64,000 nucleotides of DNA from an uncultured Bacteroidia bacterium (GTDB lineage Bacteria; Bacteroidota; Bacteroidia; Bacteroidales; UBA932): positions 1 through 64,000 of the forward strand of contig CADBYT010000007.1 in NCBI GenBank assembly GCA_902798975.1. Direction: 5' to 3'. Both the position numbers and the translations under genes were made by a program. The notes beneath the pieces were generated by a model. That model worked only from the letters and a program-made list of their open reading frames with translations, was not told the origin of the DNA and did not search any database. Below are positions 51,936 through 59,780 of this stretch, piece by piece; position 1 is the first letter of the stretch; every line of letters starts with the position of its first letter.

Positions 51936-52893
51936 TTTTCTGAGCTCCAAGGCCAGTCTGTTTATCATTCTGACCGCCGTGGTCACCTTCTTCTTCCCCC
52001 AGCTTTTTGCCTGGGTCAAGGGGGACATGCAGACCATCATCCTGGGTATCATCATGCTCACCATGGGACTTACGCTGACGCCGCAGGACTTCAAACTCCT
52101 GGCAAAGCGTCCGTTCGACATCCTCATCGGCGCCGCGGCCCAGTTCACCATCATGCCGCTGGTGGCGTTCTCGCTCTCCTGGCTCTTCAGCCAGGTGCCC
52201 GCCTTCGCGCCGTATAGCACGGCGATGGCCATCGGCATCATCCTCGTAGGCTGCTGCCCGGGCGGCGTGTCGAGCAACATCATGTCCTTCCTCTGCAAAG
52301 GCGACGTGGCCTATTCCGTGGGCATGACCTGCGCCTCGACGCTGCTGGCGCCCGTGCTCACTCCGCTGCTGGTGCTGGCGCTGGCCGGGGAGCGGGTGGA
52401 CGTGGATGCGTGGGGAATGTTCCGCCAGATCCTCATCGTGACCATCATCCCCATCGCCATCGGCTTTTTCCTGAACGTCTGGCTTGGCCACAAGGAGGTG
52501 TTTCGTAAGATCCAGGGCTGCATGCCGGGCGTGTCGGTCATCTGCCTGGCCTGCATCGTGGGCGGCGTCATCACCACCGTTCATGATCCGCTAGTGGAGA
52601 ATGGTCTGGTCCTGTTCCTGCTGACCTTCGGTATGGTGTTCTGCCACAACACCATCGGTTATGTACTGGGTTACCTGGTGGGGACGCTGTTCCACTTCAG
52701 CACCGCCAAGAAACGCACGATTTCCATCGAGGTCGGTATGCAGAACGCCGGCCTGGGCACCAACCTGGCCATGACCTTCTTCGTGGCCAGCAATCCGATG
52801 GCCGTCGTGCCCTGCGCCATCTCCTGCGCCTGGCACAGCATCAGCGGCACCATCCTGGCCAATATTTTCGCACACCGTCAAGTCAACCAGTAA
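51916..52893 (+). CDS. Bile acid:sodium symporter-family (BASS) transporter
   Basis: A 325-residue membrane protein with about nine or ten helices. GIIMLTMGLTLTPQDFKLL, GIILVGCCPGGVSSNIMSFL and EVGMQNAGLGTNLAMTFF are the BASS/ASBT family segments that carry the sodium- and substrate-binding residues. Bacterial members carry bile acids, pantoate or other organic anions; the substrate is not evident. Its start overlaps the end of the flavoprotein gene by 20 bases. The pairing with a BaiN-type flavoprotein invites a bile-acid idea, but both families are broad. A terminator follows. Confidence 0.9.
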   Translation: MLKRLSDFLSSKASLFIILTAVVTFFFPQLFAWVKGDMQTIILGIIMLTMGLTLTPQDFKLLAKRPFDILIGAAAQFTIMPLVAFSLSWLFSQVPAFAPYSTAMAIGIILVGCCPGGVSSNIMSFLCKGDVAYSVGMTCASTLLAPVLTPLLVLALAGERVDVDAWGMFRQILIVTIIPIAIGFFLNVWLGHKEVFRKIQGCMPGVSVICLACIVGGVITTVHDPLVENGLVLFLLTFGMVFCHNTIGYVLGYLVGTLFHFSTAKKRTISIEVGMQNAGLGTNLAMTFFVASNPMAVVPCAISCAWHSISGTILANIFAHRQVNQ

Positions 52894-52909
52894 CACCATA
52901 AAGAGAATA

Positions 52910-52941
52910 AAAAAGGCCCGCAGTTTTGCGAGCCTTTTTTA
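52910..52941 (+). terminator. Terminator after the BASS transporter gene
   Basis: AAAAAGGC-CCGCA and TGCG-AGCCTTTTTT form a hairpin with a T-run. It can work on both strands, so it may also end the convergent metallopeptidase transcript. Confidence 0.8.
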
Positions 52942-52955
52942 TAAGCAGGGTTAAA

Positions 52956-53822
52956 TTACAGCTGGTTATACGCCGGGCTGAAGGTGTCGCCTTCAGCCGG
53001 GTTGCCGGTGCGGAAGCCCTTCATCAGCCAGCGGGAGCGCTGGTCGGAGGTGCCGTGGTTGAAGGTCTCCGGCGTGGCGTAGCCTCGGGCCTTCTTCTGC
53101 AGGTAGTCGTCGCCGATCTTGGACGCGACGGCCAGGCCTTCCTCAATGTCTCCCGGCTCCAGGGAGTTGTACATCTGGTTGTCGTGGTAGGCCCACACGC
53201 CGGCGTAGAAATCGGCCTGCAGCTCCAGCCGGACGCTGATCTGGTTGCTCTCCTTCTCGCTGACGCGCTGCATCTGCTGGTGTGCGCTCTGCAGCGTGCC
53301 GAGCAGATACTGCACGTGGTGTCCGACCTCGTGGGCGATGACATACGCATACGCGAAGTCACCGTCCGCGCCGATCTGCTGCTTCATCGTGGTGAAGAAG
53401 GAAAGGTCGATGTAGACCGTCTGGTCAGCACTGTTGTAGAAAGGCCCCATCTGGGCGGAAGCAGTGCCGCTGCCGGTCTGCACATAGTCATTGTAAAGGA
53501 CCAGCTTCGGCGGGTCGTAGAAACGGCCGTTCTGCTGGAAAATCTTGGTCCATACGTCTTCCGTGCCTGCCAGGATCTGCTTGGTGAATACGGCGAGCTC
53601 TTCCTCTTCCGCAGTCGGGGTGCGGCCGCTTGGACTGACGATTTCCGTGCCGCTCATACTACCCATTTGCCCAATCACTTCCGTGGGGTCGCCACCCAAC
53701 AGGAGCGTGATCAGTCCGACAATAATGAGGCCGCCCAGGCCGATGCCGCCGGCCGTTTTGCCGACGGACATACCACGCCTGTCATCGACGTTGGTACTCT
53801 GTCTTCTTCCGTCAAGTTGCAT
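52956..53822 (-). CDS. Neutral zinc metallopeptidase, YpfJ family
   Basis: A 288-residue protein of the putative neutral zinc metallopeptidase family. The N-terminal part is polar with one membrane segment (IGLGGLIIVGLITLLLGG, about 27-44). The active site HEVGHHVQ (about 166-173) is followed by the NQISVRLELQADFYAGVWA glutamate region, and FNHGTSDQRSRWLMKG is the typical C-terminus. It is probably anchored in the inner membrane with the peptidase domain outside. Target proteins are unknown. Confidence 0.92.
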   Translation of the reverse strand: MQLDGRRQSTNVDDRRGMSVGKTAGGIGLGGLIIVGLITLLLGGDPTEVIGQMGSMSGTEIVSPSGRTPTAEEEELAVFTKQILAGTEDVWTKIFQQNGRFYDPPKLVLYNDYVQTGSGTASAQMGPFYNSADQTVYIDLSFFTTMKQQIGADGDFAYAYVIAHEVGHHVQYLLGTLQSAHQQMQRVSEKESNQISVRLELQADFYAGVWAYHDNQMYNSLEPGDIEEGLAVASKIGDDYLQKKARGYATPETFNHGTSDQRSRWLMKGFRTGNPAEGDTFSPAYNQL

Positions 53823-53844
53823 AGTATCTTGGTTATGTTGAACA

Positions 53845-53872
53845 CAAATATAGCTATTTATTGTTATATTTG
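53845..53872. promoter_or_regulatory. Divergent -7 boxes between the metallopeptidase and YARHG genes
   Basis: TATATTTG on the minus strand (53,852-53,845) faces the metallopeptidase start at 53,822, and TATATTTG on the plus strand (53,865-53,872) faces the gene starting at 53,918. Both are exact TAnnTTTG matches, 12 bases apart. Confidence 0.6.
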
Positions 53873-53917
53873 GCCCAACAATTGTTATTATCCGATTAAT
53901 ACACTAAGCTCACAATT

Positions 53918-54904
53918 ATGAAACGTATATTGCTTATTGCTCTTTGTATGTTGGCTGCCATCAGCCTCCATGCGCAGCCTCTCGGGCCCGGGACCCGTTG
54001 GTTCGACGGCAGAAATATGTTTGTAGCCAGCGAACATGACGGCAAGATCACGTTGACTTCCGCCGATGACGGCGGTAAGACCAAGTTTGTACTGAACCCC
54101 ATTCCTGACCAGATGGACTGGTTCACGCTGGATGGGGAGAACACCAACTCCGTTATCCTCAGCCAGATCACCCTGGCCAGCCTGACCGAAGATGAAGGCC
54201 GGAAGATGCTGGTGATCTACCAGGGCGGCATGGTTGCCAAACTCTTCGAGCGGACGGCTCTTTCATCCGACGAAATCATCGACGAGCGCTGGTATCCCAC
54301 GGTGCGGGGCAAATACAGCTGCACGACGCCGGAGGGCAAGGTCCTGGCCGTCACGGTCGGCGACGACATCATCACCATCGACGGGGAGACCGTTGGCTAC
54401 AAGATGGTGAAGAGCAACGGGGCTCCGCTGGATGTCGTGGATATTCAGGACGGTGTCGGGAAAGGTGCCTGGCACTTCGTCAGGACCATTGACGGATTCA
54501 ACGTCTATCGTTCCAAGCTGAATGCAACCGGTGAATATGAGGAGCTTTACGACGAGGTGGACGACCGTCCCTACGTGCTGAACTGGGCGGATCCCACCCA
54601 GAGCCGCTGGTCCTACCTCTCGGAGGTGTTCATCATCCCGATCTATTACACGAAAGAGTCTCTGCGCCTGATTCGCAATCACATCCTGGCGCAGCACGGA
54701 TACGTGTTCCGCGACAAGCAGCTCAAGGAGTATTTCAAGACCCAGCCCTGGTACAAGCCGGGCAAGGACAACGATTCCATCAACCTCAATTTCATCGAGC
54801 AGATGAACATCTCCCGCATACAGGGCGAGGAGTCCAAGGCGGATGAGGAACGGAACCGGGTCACGGAAGAAGTTCCTGGCATTAAAAACGTGACGAATCA
54901 ATAA
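53918..54904 (+). CDS. Secreted YARHG-like domain protein, copy 1
   Basis: A 328-residue protein with signal peptide MKRILLIALCMLAAISLHAQ. The middle is beta-rich with no known family. Residues about 250-295 (KESLRLIRNHILAQHGYVFR, then YFKTQPWY) match the YARHG domain pattern, a short extracellular domain of unknown role in Bacteroidota. It ends in a charged tail. The stop codon shares one base with the start of a paralogue, so the two are translated together. Confidence 0.75.
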   Translation: MKRILLIALCMLAAISLHAQPLGPGTRWFDGRNMFVASEHDGKITLTSADDGGKTKFVLNPIPDQMDWFTLDGENTNSVILSQITLASLTEDEGRKMLVIYQGGMVAKLFERTALSSDEIIDERWYPTVRGKYSCTTPEGKVLAVTVGDDIITIDGETVGYKMVKSNGAPLDVVDIQDGVGKGAWHFVRTIDGFNVYRSKLNATGEYEELYDEVDDRPYVLNWADPTQSRWSYLSEVFIIPIYYTKESLRLIRNHILAQHGYVFRDKQLKEYFKTQPWYKPGKDNDSINLNFIEQMNISRIQGEESKADEERNRVTEEVPGIKNVTNQ

Positions 54905-55869
54905 TGAAAAGATTATCTCTTCTGATTGCCAGTCTTGCGGCCGTCCTGGGCCTGCAGGCGCAGACCATCCCGTCCGGATCTGAGTGGTTCACTGGCGGCA
55001 TGCAGTACGAGGCCACCCGCCACGCCGACGGCAGCGTCACGATGTACATGATGAACGAAGGTGAGGAGACAGAATACACCATCACGCCTGTCAGCGGGAA
55101 GCCCGGCCAGTATACCGGAAAGAACTTCGCCGACGAGACGGTCACCTACAGATTGATCCAGCGTGCCGGACAGACGATCCTGGCCCAGTATGACCCGCAA
55201 GGCCATCTCGAAGAGGTCATGGAATTGACGGACCGGCAATTCGAAGAGAACCTGCTCACCCGCTTCTTCCACCGGATTTGCGGCATCTATTCTTTCTCCG
55301 ATCCGGAATCCGGCAGCACGCCGCTTGTCATCGGACAGCATACCGTGACGGTGAACGGCGTGACATCTCGTTCCAAAGCCCTGACTTTCAACGGCTATCC
55401 GATGGATATCCTCGATATCGAGGACGGCCCCTGGAAGGGAATGTGGCACTTCGTGATGACCGCCAGCGGGTTGAATGCCTATCGTACCCGGATTGACGAG
55501 TACGGCATGAGCGAGGACATTGACGAGAAGCCGGTTACCCTGGTCTGGAACGACCCGGACCGCGGGCGCTGGGATTTCCTCTCGCAGGATTTCGTGAGCC
55601 GTCTGCCGTACACGAAGCAGACGCTCCGTATCATGCGGAACGCCATCCTGGCCAAGCACGGCTATGTTTTCAAATCCGAAGATTTGAAGTTGAAATTTGA
55701 GTTCGAGCCCTGGTACAAAGCGATTGCTGACAATGCTGCAATCCAGCTTTCTCTGATCGAGGAAATGAACATCGCGATGATCCAGGCGGAAGAAGCCAAG
55801 TCGAACGACGCCCGCTATGTCACCGAAGAGGAACCCGGCTTCAAGCGCTATCAGGATTACGATGAATAA
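54904..55869 (+). CDS. Secreted YARHG-like domain protein, copy 2
   Basis: A 321-residue paralogue of the preceding protein: signal peptide MKRLSLLIASLAAVLGLQAQ, a PSGSEWFTGGM start like PGTRWFDGRNM in copy 1, the shared block MDILDIEDGPWKGMWHFVMT against VVDIQDGVGKGAWHFVRT, and the YARHG-like TKQTLRIMRNAILAKHGYVF with FEFEPWYK. Moderate divergence shows an old tandem duplication. Function unknown. A strong terminator follows 10 bases after the stop. Confidence 0.75.
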   Translation: MKRLSLLIASLAAVLGLQAQTIPSGSEWFTGGMQYEATRHADGSVTMYMMNEGEETEYTITPVSGKPGQYTGKNFADETVTYRLIQRAGQTILAQYDPQGHLEEVMELTDRQFEENLLTRFFHRICGIYSFSDPESGSTPLVIGQHTVTVNGVTSRSKALTFNGYPMDILDIEDGPWKGMWHFVMTASGLNAYRTRIDEYGMSEDIDEKPVTLVWNDPDRGRWDFLSQDFVSRLPYTKQTLRIMRNAILAKHGYVFKSEDLKLKFEFEPWYKAIADNAAIQLSLIEEMNIAMIQAEEAKSNDARYVTEEEPGFKRYQDYDE

Positions 55870-55878
55870 TGGATAGCG

Positions 55879-55910
55879 AAAAAAGCCTGGCGAACCGCCA
55901 GGCTTTTTTT
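55879..55910 (+). terminator. Terminator after the YARHG pair
   Basis: AAAAAAGCCTGGCG, loop AACC, and CGCCAGGC in register followed by seven T: a bidirectional intrinsic terminator. Confidence 0.85.
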
Positions 55911-55966
55911 AACCATCCTGTCATGAAACAGGTATCCAGCAAAACGCCGATATACGCGTTCTGCGT

Positions 55967-56115
55967 GGACACCTCCCCCTGGTTTTTGCCCAAATGGGGA
56001 GTTTTGAGGGGGAGGTGTCCAATCCTACGGCGCAGGATGCCGGTTTTGTGGACACCTGTCGACGGAAGGCACCAGCGCCTCCTATCTATAAGGGGGCTAA
56101 GCCGCCCCCTATAAC
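55967..56115. repeat. Palindrome-rich spacer
   Basis: The 420 bases between the YARHG pair and the tRNA hold no gene I accept. GGACACCTCCCCCT (55,967-55,980) and its complement (56,007-56,020) form a 14-bp inverted repeat with a 26-base loop. A third partial copy, GTGGACACCTGTC, lies near 56,048. TATAAGGGGGC and GCCCCCTATA form a second hairpin near 56,087-56,112. It looks like debris of MITE-type repeats. Confidence 0.6.
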
Positions 56116-56288
56116 CCCCTGCGCCGCTCGAGTCCCTTTCCAACTTTGCTTGTGCAAAGTCACGGGACCGCGTCGGTCGGCTGGTGCCGACTTGATGCCA
56201 CGCACCCATGGGCTCGCTCCTCGCCGGCGCCCGCCACAAATCAATAGAAGGCGACCAATAATCACTTATTAGTCGCCTTCCTTGTTCG

Positions 56289-56361
56289 AGCCACTTAACA
56301 GACTTGAACTGTTGACCTGCGCGTTACGAATGCGCTGCTCTACCGACTGAGCTAAAGTGGC
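56289..56361 (-). tRNA. tRNA-Thr (anticodon CGU)
   Basis: The minus strand folds as a cloverleaf: acceptor GCCACTT with AAGTGGC, D-arm GCTCAGTCGGTAGAGC, anticodon loop TTCGTAA (CGU) and T-arm ACAGTTCAAGTCTGT. CCA is not encoded. The anticodon stem has an A-C mismatch next to the loop. Confidence 0.93.
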
Positions 56362-56398
56362 AATGGGATTGCAAAGGTAGTAAAAATAATGAAATCTC

Positions 56399-57691
56399 CT
56401 ACTCGTCCGCGCGATTTTTCTTGTGCGTCATGATTTCCAGGACCATCTTGTCCGTCTCCTGCATGCCCACGGATCCCAGGCGCGTCAGGTTGTGGATGCA
56501 GCGGTCCACGTCTTCCTCGATCAAGCCTTCCACGCTGCTGACCGAATGGTTCTGCACAGCCAGCATGGCGCTCAGCACGGCGGTGGAAACGCCGCTGCTG
56601 ACTTTCAGCGCGCAACTTGGTTTGGCACCGTCACAGACCATGCCCGCGAGGTTGGCGATCATGTTCTTCACACTGTAGGAGACCTGCTCGTAGCCGCCGC
56701 CCATGAGGTAGGTCATGCCGCAGCTGCTGCCGGTCGAGGCCACCACGCAGCCACACAGGCAGCTCAGGCGTCCGAGACTCTGCTTGATGTAGATGGCCGT
56801 CAGGTGGCTCAGCACGAGGGCGCGTGTCAGCTCTTCTTCCGTATTATGATTCTCGCGTGCGAAGACCACCACCGGCAGGGTGGCGGCGATGCCCTGGTTG
56901 CCGCTGCCGGAATTGCTCATCACCGGAATCATAGCGCCGGCCATACGCGCATCGCAGGCGCAGGACGTGGCGCTGATGATGTGGCTGAAAATGCTGTCGC
57001 CCATGATGCCCTTACCGAGCGGGCGCGAGAGCGTCTTGCCGAGTTCGTGGCCGTAATTGCCCTTCAGGGCCTCTTCGGCAGCAGCCTCGTTGAGACGGCG
57101 GGATTCGTTGATGAATTCCAGGTCGGCAAGCGGCGCCGTGGTAGCGAATTCGAAGACCCGGCGCAGCGTCAGGTCGTTCTCGGCGGCTTCCGCCTCCTGG
57201 CTGCCCAGCTCCGCGCGGCGGTCCACCGTGGGGCTGCACGGGCCCTCAAGGTACACCAGGCGGGTGTGGTCGCGTGCGATGACGGCCTTGGAACTGCGGC
57301 CCTCCGCGCGGCAGTTCACCTCGATGTAGAGCACCTCGTCGCTGGATGTCGTGAGGCCGATGGAGATGCGGTCTCCGGCCAGCCAGGCATTCGCATCCGC
57401 GACGGCTTCCGGACAGACGTCCTTCAGCACTTCCAGCTGGTATGCGCTCTTGCCGATCAGGGCGCCCAGGGCGATGGCGATCGGCAGGCCGGTCATCCCC
57501 GTGCCGGGGATACCCACGCCCATGGCGTTCTTGAGCATGTTGGCGCTGAGCGAGACATCGACGCGTTCCGGCCTGCAGCCGAGGGCTTCCTTGGCATAGG
57601 CGGTACAGAGCGCCACCGCGGCGGGTTCGGTGCAGCCGACGGCCGGCACCACTTCCCGCTGGATGAGGGCAATGATTTGTTCGTTGGTCAT
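56399..57691 (-). CDS. L-cysteine desulfidase / serine dehydratase alpha-like protein (CyuA/UPF0597 family)
   Basis: A 430-residue protein. VVPAVGCTEPAAVALCTAYA, VGIPGTGMTGLPIAIALGAL, MSNSGSGNQGIAATLPVV and LCGCVVASTGSSCGMTYLMG are hallmarks of the CyuA (YhaM) family, with cysteines that bind a 4Fe-4S cluster as in iron-sulfur serine dehydratases. Characterised members split cysteine to pyruvate, sulfide and ammonia; serine or other substrates are possible. The start MTNEQII at 57,691 is supported by a TAACTTTG box immediately upstream. Single-gene unit next to tRNA-Thr. Confidence 0.88.
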   Translation of the reverse strand: MTNEQIIALIQREVVPAVGCTEPAAVALCTAYAKEALGCRPERVDVSLSANMLKNAMGVGIPGTGMTGLPIAIALGALIGKSAYQLEVLKDVCPEAVADANAWLAGDRISIGLTTSSDEVLYIEVNCRAEGRSSKAVIARDHTRLVYLEGPCSPTVDRRAELGSQEAEAAENDLTLRRVFEFATTAPLADLEFINESRRLNEAAAEEALKGNYGHELGKTLSRPLGKGIMGDSIFSHIISATSCACDARMAGAMIPVMSNSGSGNQGIAATLPVVVFARENHNTEEELTRALVLSHLTAIYIKQSLGRLSCLCGCVVASTGSSCGMTYLMGGGYEQVSYSVKNMIANLAGMVCDGAKPSCALKVSSGVSTAVLSAMLAVQNHSVSSVEGLIEEDVDRCIHNLTRLGSVGMQETDKMVLEIMTHKKNRADE

Positions 57692-57697
57692 GATGGG

Positions 57698-57705
57698 CAA
57701 AGTTA
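57698..57705 (-). promoter_or_regulatory. -7 box of the CyuA-family gene
   Basis: The minus strand 57,705-57,698 reads TAACTTTG, six bases before the ATG at 57,691, giving an almost leaderless transcript. Confidence 0.6.
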
Positions 57706-57748
57706 CACTTTTTCTTCGTATCTTCGCATTAGTTAGTAACGGCAAACC

Positions 57749-59011
57749 ATGCATCTCTCCGGGAAACTTCTGATTCTTCTGCTGGCCCTGGCGGCTGTCC
57801 AGCTGGGCGCCCAGGACCTGACGCACTACAAGCGCGTCGTCAAGGAGCTGAGCTCCGCCAAATATCAGGGACGCGGCTACGCCTGCGGCGGAGCCAACAA
57901 GGCCGGGAAATACCTGGAGAAGGAATACCGCAGGGCCGGGGCCGACGAAGTCCTGCTGCAGCCGTTCTCCATCGACATCAATACCTTCCCCGGGAAAATG
58001 TCTCTCTGGGCTGACGGGAAGCGGCTGACGCCCGGCGTGGACTTCGCCATGCGGGAATATTCTCCCGGCGTGCGCGGCGAATTCCCGGTCTACCATGTGG
58101 ACACGCTGAACTTCGACATCGAGCGGATGTTCGCTGATCTCGCGAAACCGGAATACGCGGACGCGCTGGTCTGCTGCGACTTTTGGTTCGCCTACCGGCA
58201 CAAAGAGCCCTTCGCACGCCTGCAGAAGGCGGGAGCATGCAACAACGCGGGTCTCATCCAGACCTGGACCTCTCCCATCAAGTTCTACAAAGCTTACGGT
58301 GAGAAAATTGTGGACAAACCCATCATCTGGGTGACGCCGGAGGCCATCGCAGGCGTTCAGAAAGTCCGCGTGGACGTGGAGAACAAGTTCCTGCCCGGCT
58401 ACGGGCTCTTCAACGTCATCGCCAAGGTCTCCGGCGCGCGCCACGACAGCTGTTACGTCTTCACCGCGCACTACGACCACCTGGGCAACCTGGGCCGCAA
58501 GGTCTATTACCCCGGCGCCAACGACAACGCGTCCGGTACCGCCGCCCTCGTCACGCTGGCAGCCTATTATGCCAAGAATCGGCCGCAGTTCGACGTCTAC
58601 TTCCTCTCCTTCTCGGGCGAGGATGCCAACCTGCGCGGCTCGGAGTACTTCGCCAACCATCCCGTCGTGCCGCTGGAGCGAATCAAATACCTGTTCAACC
58701 TGGACATGATCGGCGACAACAACCCCGTGCAGTACTGCGAAGTGAGCGACGTCGGCATGCGGGGTTTCGCGCTCTTCGAGCGGATTAACGGCGAGAAGAA
58801 GTATTTCCAGGCCCTGAACCGCGGCGAACTGGCCGCCAACAGCGACCATTACCCCTTCGCCACACGCGGCGTGCCCTGCATCTTCCTGGAGAATGAGGAC
58901 GGCGACGCCTTCCCATTCTACCACACCATCTACGACAGCTGGGAAAACGCCGTTTTCGACAGCTATGAGCCCGTTTTCAAACTGGTTACCGAGTTCATAT
59001 CCCGATTCTGA
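57749..59011 (+). CDS. Secreted M28-family zinc aminopeptidase
   Basis: A 420-residue protein with signal peptide HLSGKLLILLLALAAVQLGA. The M28 core shows the zinc ligands in order: His and Asp in FTAHYDHLG, Asp in YPGANDNASGTAALV, Glu in SFSGEDANLRGSEYF, Asp in FNLDMIGDN, and the final His in ANSDHYPFATRGVP. It removes N-terminal amino acids from peptides in the periplasm or outside. Its stop overlaps the next start by one base. Confidence 0.92.
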   Translation: MHLSGKLLILLLALAAVQLGAQDLTHYKRVVKELSSAKYQGRGYACGGANKAGKYLEKEYRRAGADEVLLQPFSIDINTFPGKMSLWADGKRLTPGVDFAMREYSPGVRGEFPVYHVDTLNFDIERMFADLAKPEYADALVCCDFWFAYRHKEPFARLQKAGACNNAGLIQTWTSPIKFYKAYGEKIVDKPIIWVTPEAIAGVQKVRVDVENKFLPGYGLFNVIAKVSGARHDSCYVFTAHYDHLGNLGRKVYYPGANDNASGTAALVTLAAYYAKNRPQFDVYFLSFSGEDANLRGSEYFANHPVVPLERIKYLFNLDMIGDNNPVQYCEVSDVGMRGFALFERINGEKKYFQALNRGELAANSDHYPFATRGVPCIFLENEDGDAFPFYHTIYDSWENAVFDSYEPVFKLVTEFISRF

Positions 59012-59778
59012 TGAAGCTTCTCCAGGAAATGCTGTCCCATGCCGACCCGACGCAGGTTGCAGGCCTGTCCCGCTTCTTCAAGACGGGGCCGGGACAGTAT
59101 GGCGAAGGCGACCGGTTCCTCGGCATCAAGGTGCCCGTGACGCGCGACGTGGTGAAGGAATGCTGGCGGCAGATGAGTTTCGACGAGCTCGAGACCTGCG
59201 TCACGAGCGAATTTCACGAAGTGCGCCTCGCCGCCCTGCTCACCCTGGTGGAGGTCTTCCGGCATGCGAAAAGATCCCCGGTCAAGCCGGGAATGACGCA
59301 GGAAGCGTGCGTCGATTTCTACCTCGCCCACACCGCCTTCATCAACAACTGGGATCTCGTGGACCTGTCCTGCTATCCTCTGCTGGGAGTCTGGCTGCTG
59401 GACAAGGACCGCACGCTGCTGTACGAGCTCGCTCGCAACGGCAAAACCCTCTGGGAGCAGCGCATCGGCATCGTCAGCACCATGACCTTCATCCGCCACG
59501 GACAGCTGGACGACACCTTCGCCATCGCGGACATTCTCCTGCATCACCCGCACGACCTCATCCACAAGGCTGTCGGCTGGCTCCTCCGCGAAGCCGGCAA
59601 ACGCAACAAAGCCGCGCTGGAAGCTTACCTGACATCCATCAAGCCAGATAGCAATCCCACCGTCATGCCCGGCATCGACCGGGCATCTCAGCCCCGCTAC
59701 AAGCAGATGCCGCGCACAATGCTCCGCTACGCCATCGAGAAATTCCCCGAAACGCAGCGTCAGGCCTATCTCAGATAG
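59011..59778 (+). CDS. DNA alkylation repair (AlkD-like HEAT-repeat) protein with repeat insertions
   Basis: A 255-residue helical protein of the AlkD family: GPGQYGEGDRFLGIKVPVTR, FHEVRLAALLTLVEVF, FINNWDLVDLSCYPLLGVWL and HKAVGWLLREAGKRN are typical. AlkD excises N3/N7-alkylated purines. Two in-frame copies of the palindromic repeat are translated: one in KRSPVKPGMTQEA (59,273-59,298), replacing an inter-helix loop, and one in NPTVMPGIDRASQPRY (59,661-59,689) near the C-terminus. The helices on either side are intact, so activity may be kept. Translationally coupled to the M28 peptidase gene. Confidence 0.88.
   Translation: MKLLQEMLSHADPTQVAGLSRFFKTGPGQYGEGDRFLGIKVPVTRDVVKECWRQMSFDELETCVTSEFHEVRLAALLTLVEVFRHAKRSPVKPGMTQEACVDFYLAHTAFINNWDLVDLSCYPLLGVWLLDKDRTLLYELARNGKTLWEQRIGIVSTMTFIRHGQLDDTFAIADILLHHPHDLIHKAVGWLLREAGKRNKAALEAYLTSIKPDSNPTVMPGIDRASQPRYKQMPRTMLRYAIEKFPETQRQAYLR
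59273..59298. repeat. Palindromic repeat in the AlkD-like gene (first copy)
   Basis: GATCCCCGG-TCAAG-CCGGGAATGACG, the reverse orientation of the 33,456 repeat, in frame with the gene. Confidence 0.8.
59661..59689. repeat. Palindromic repeat in the AlkD-like gene (second copy)
   Basis: CGTCATGCCCGG-CATCGA-CCGGGCATCTC, same family as the copy at 59,273 but opposite orientation, also in frame. Confidence 0.75.
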
Positions 59779-59780
59779 TT

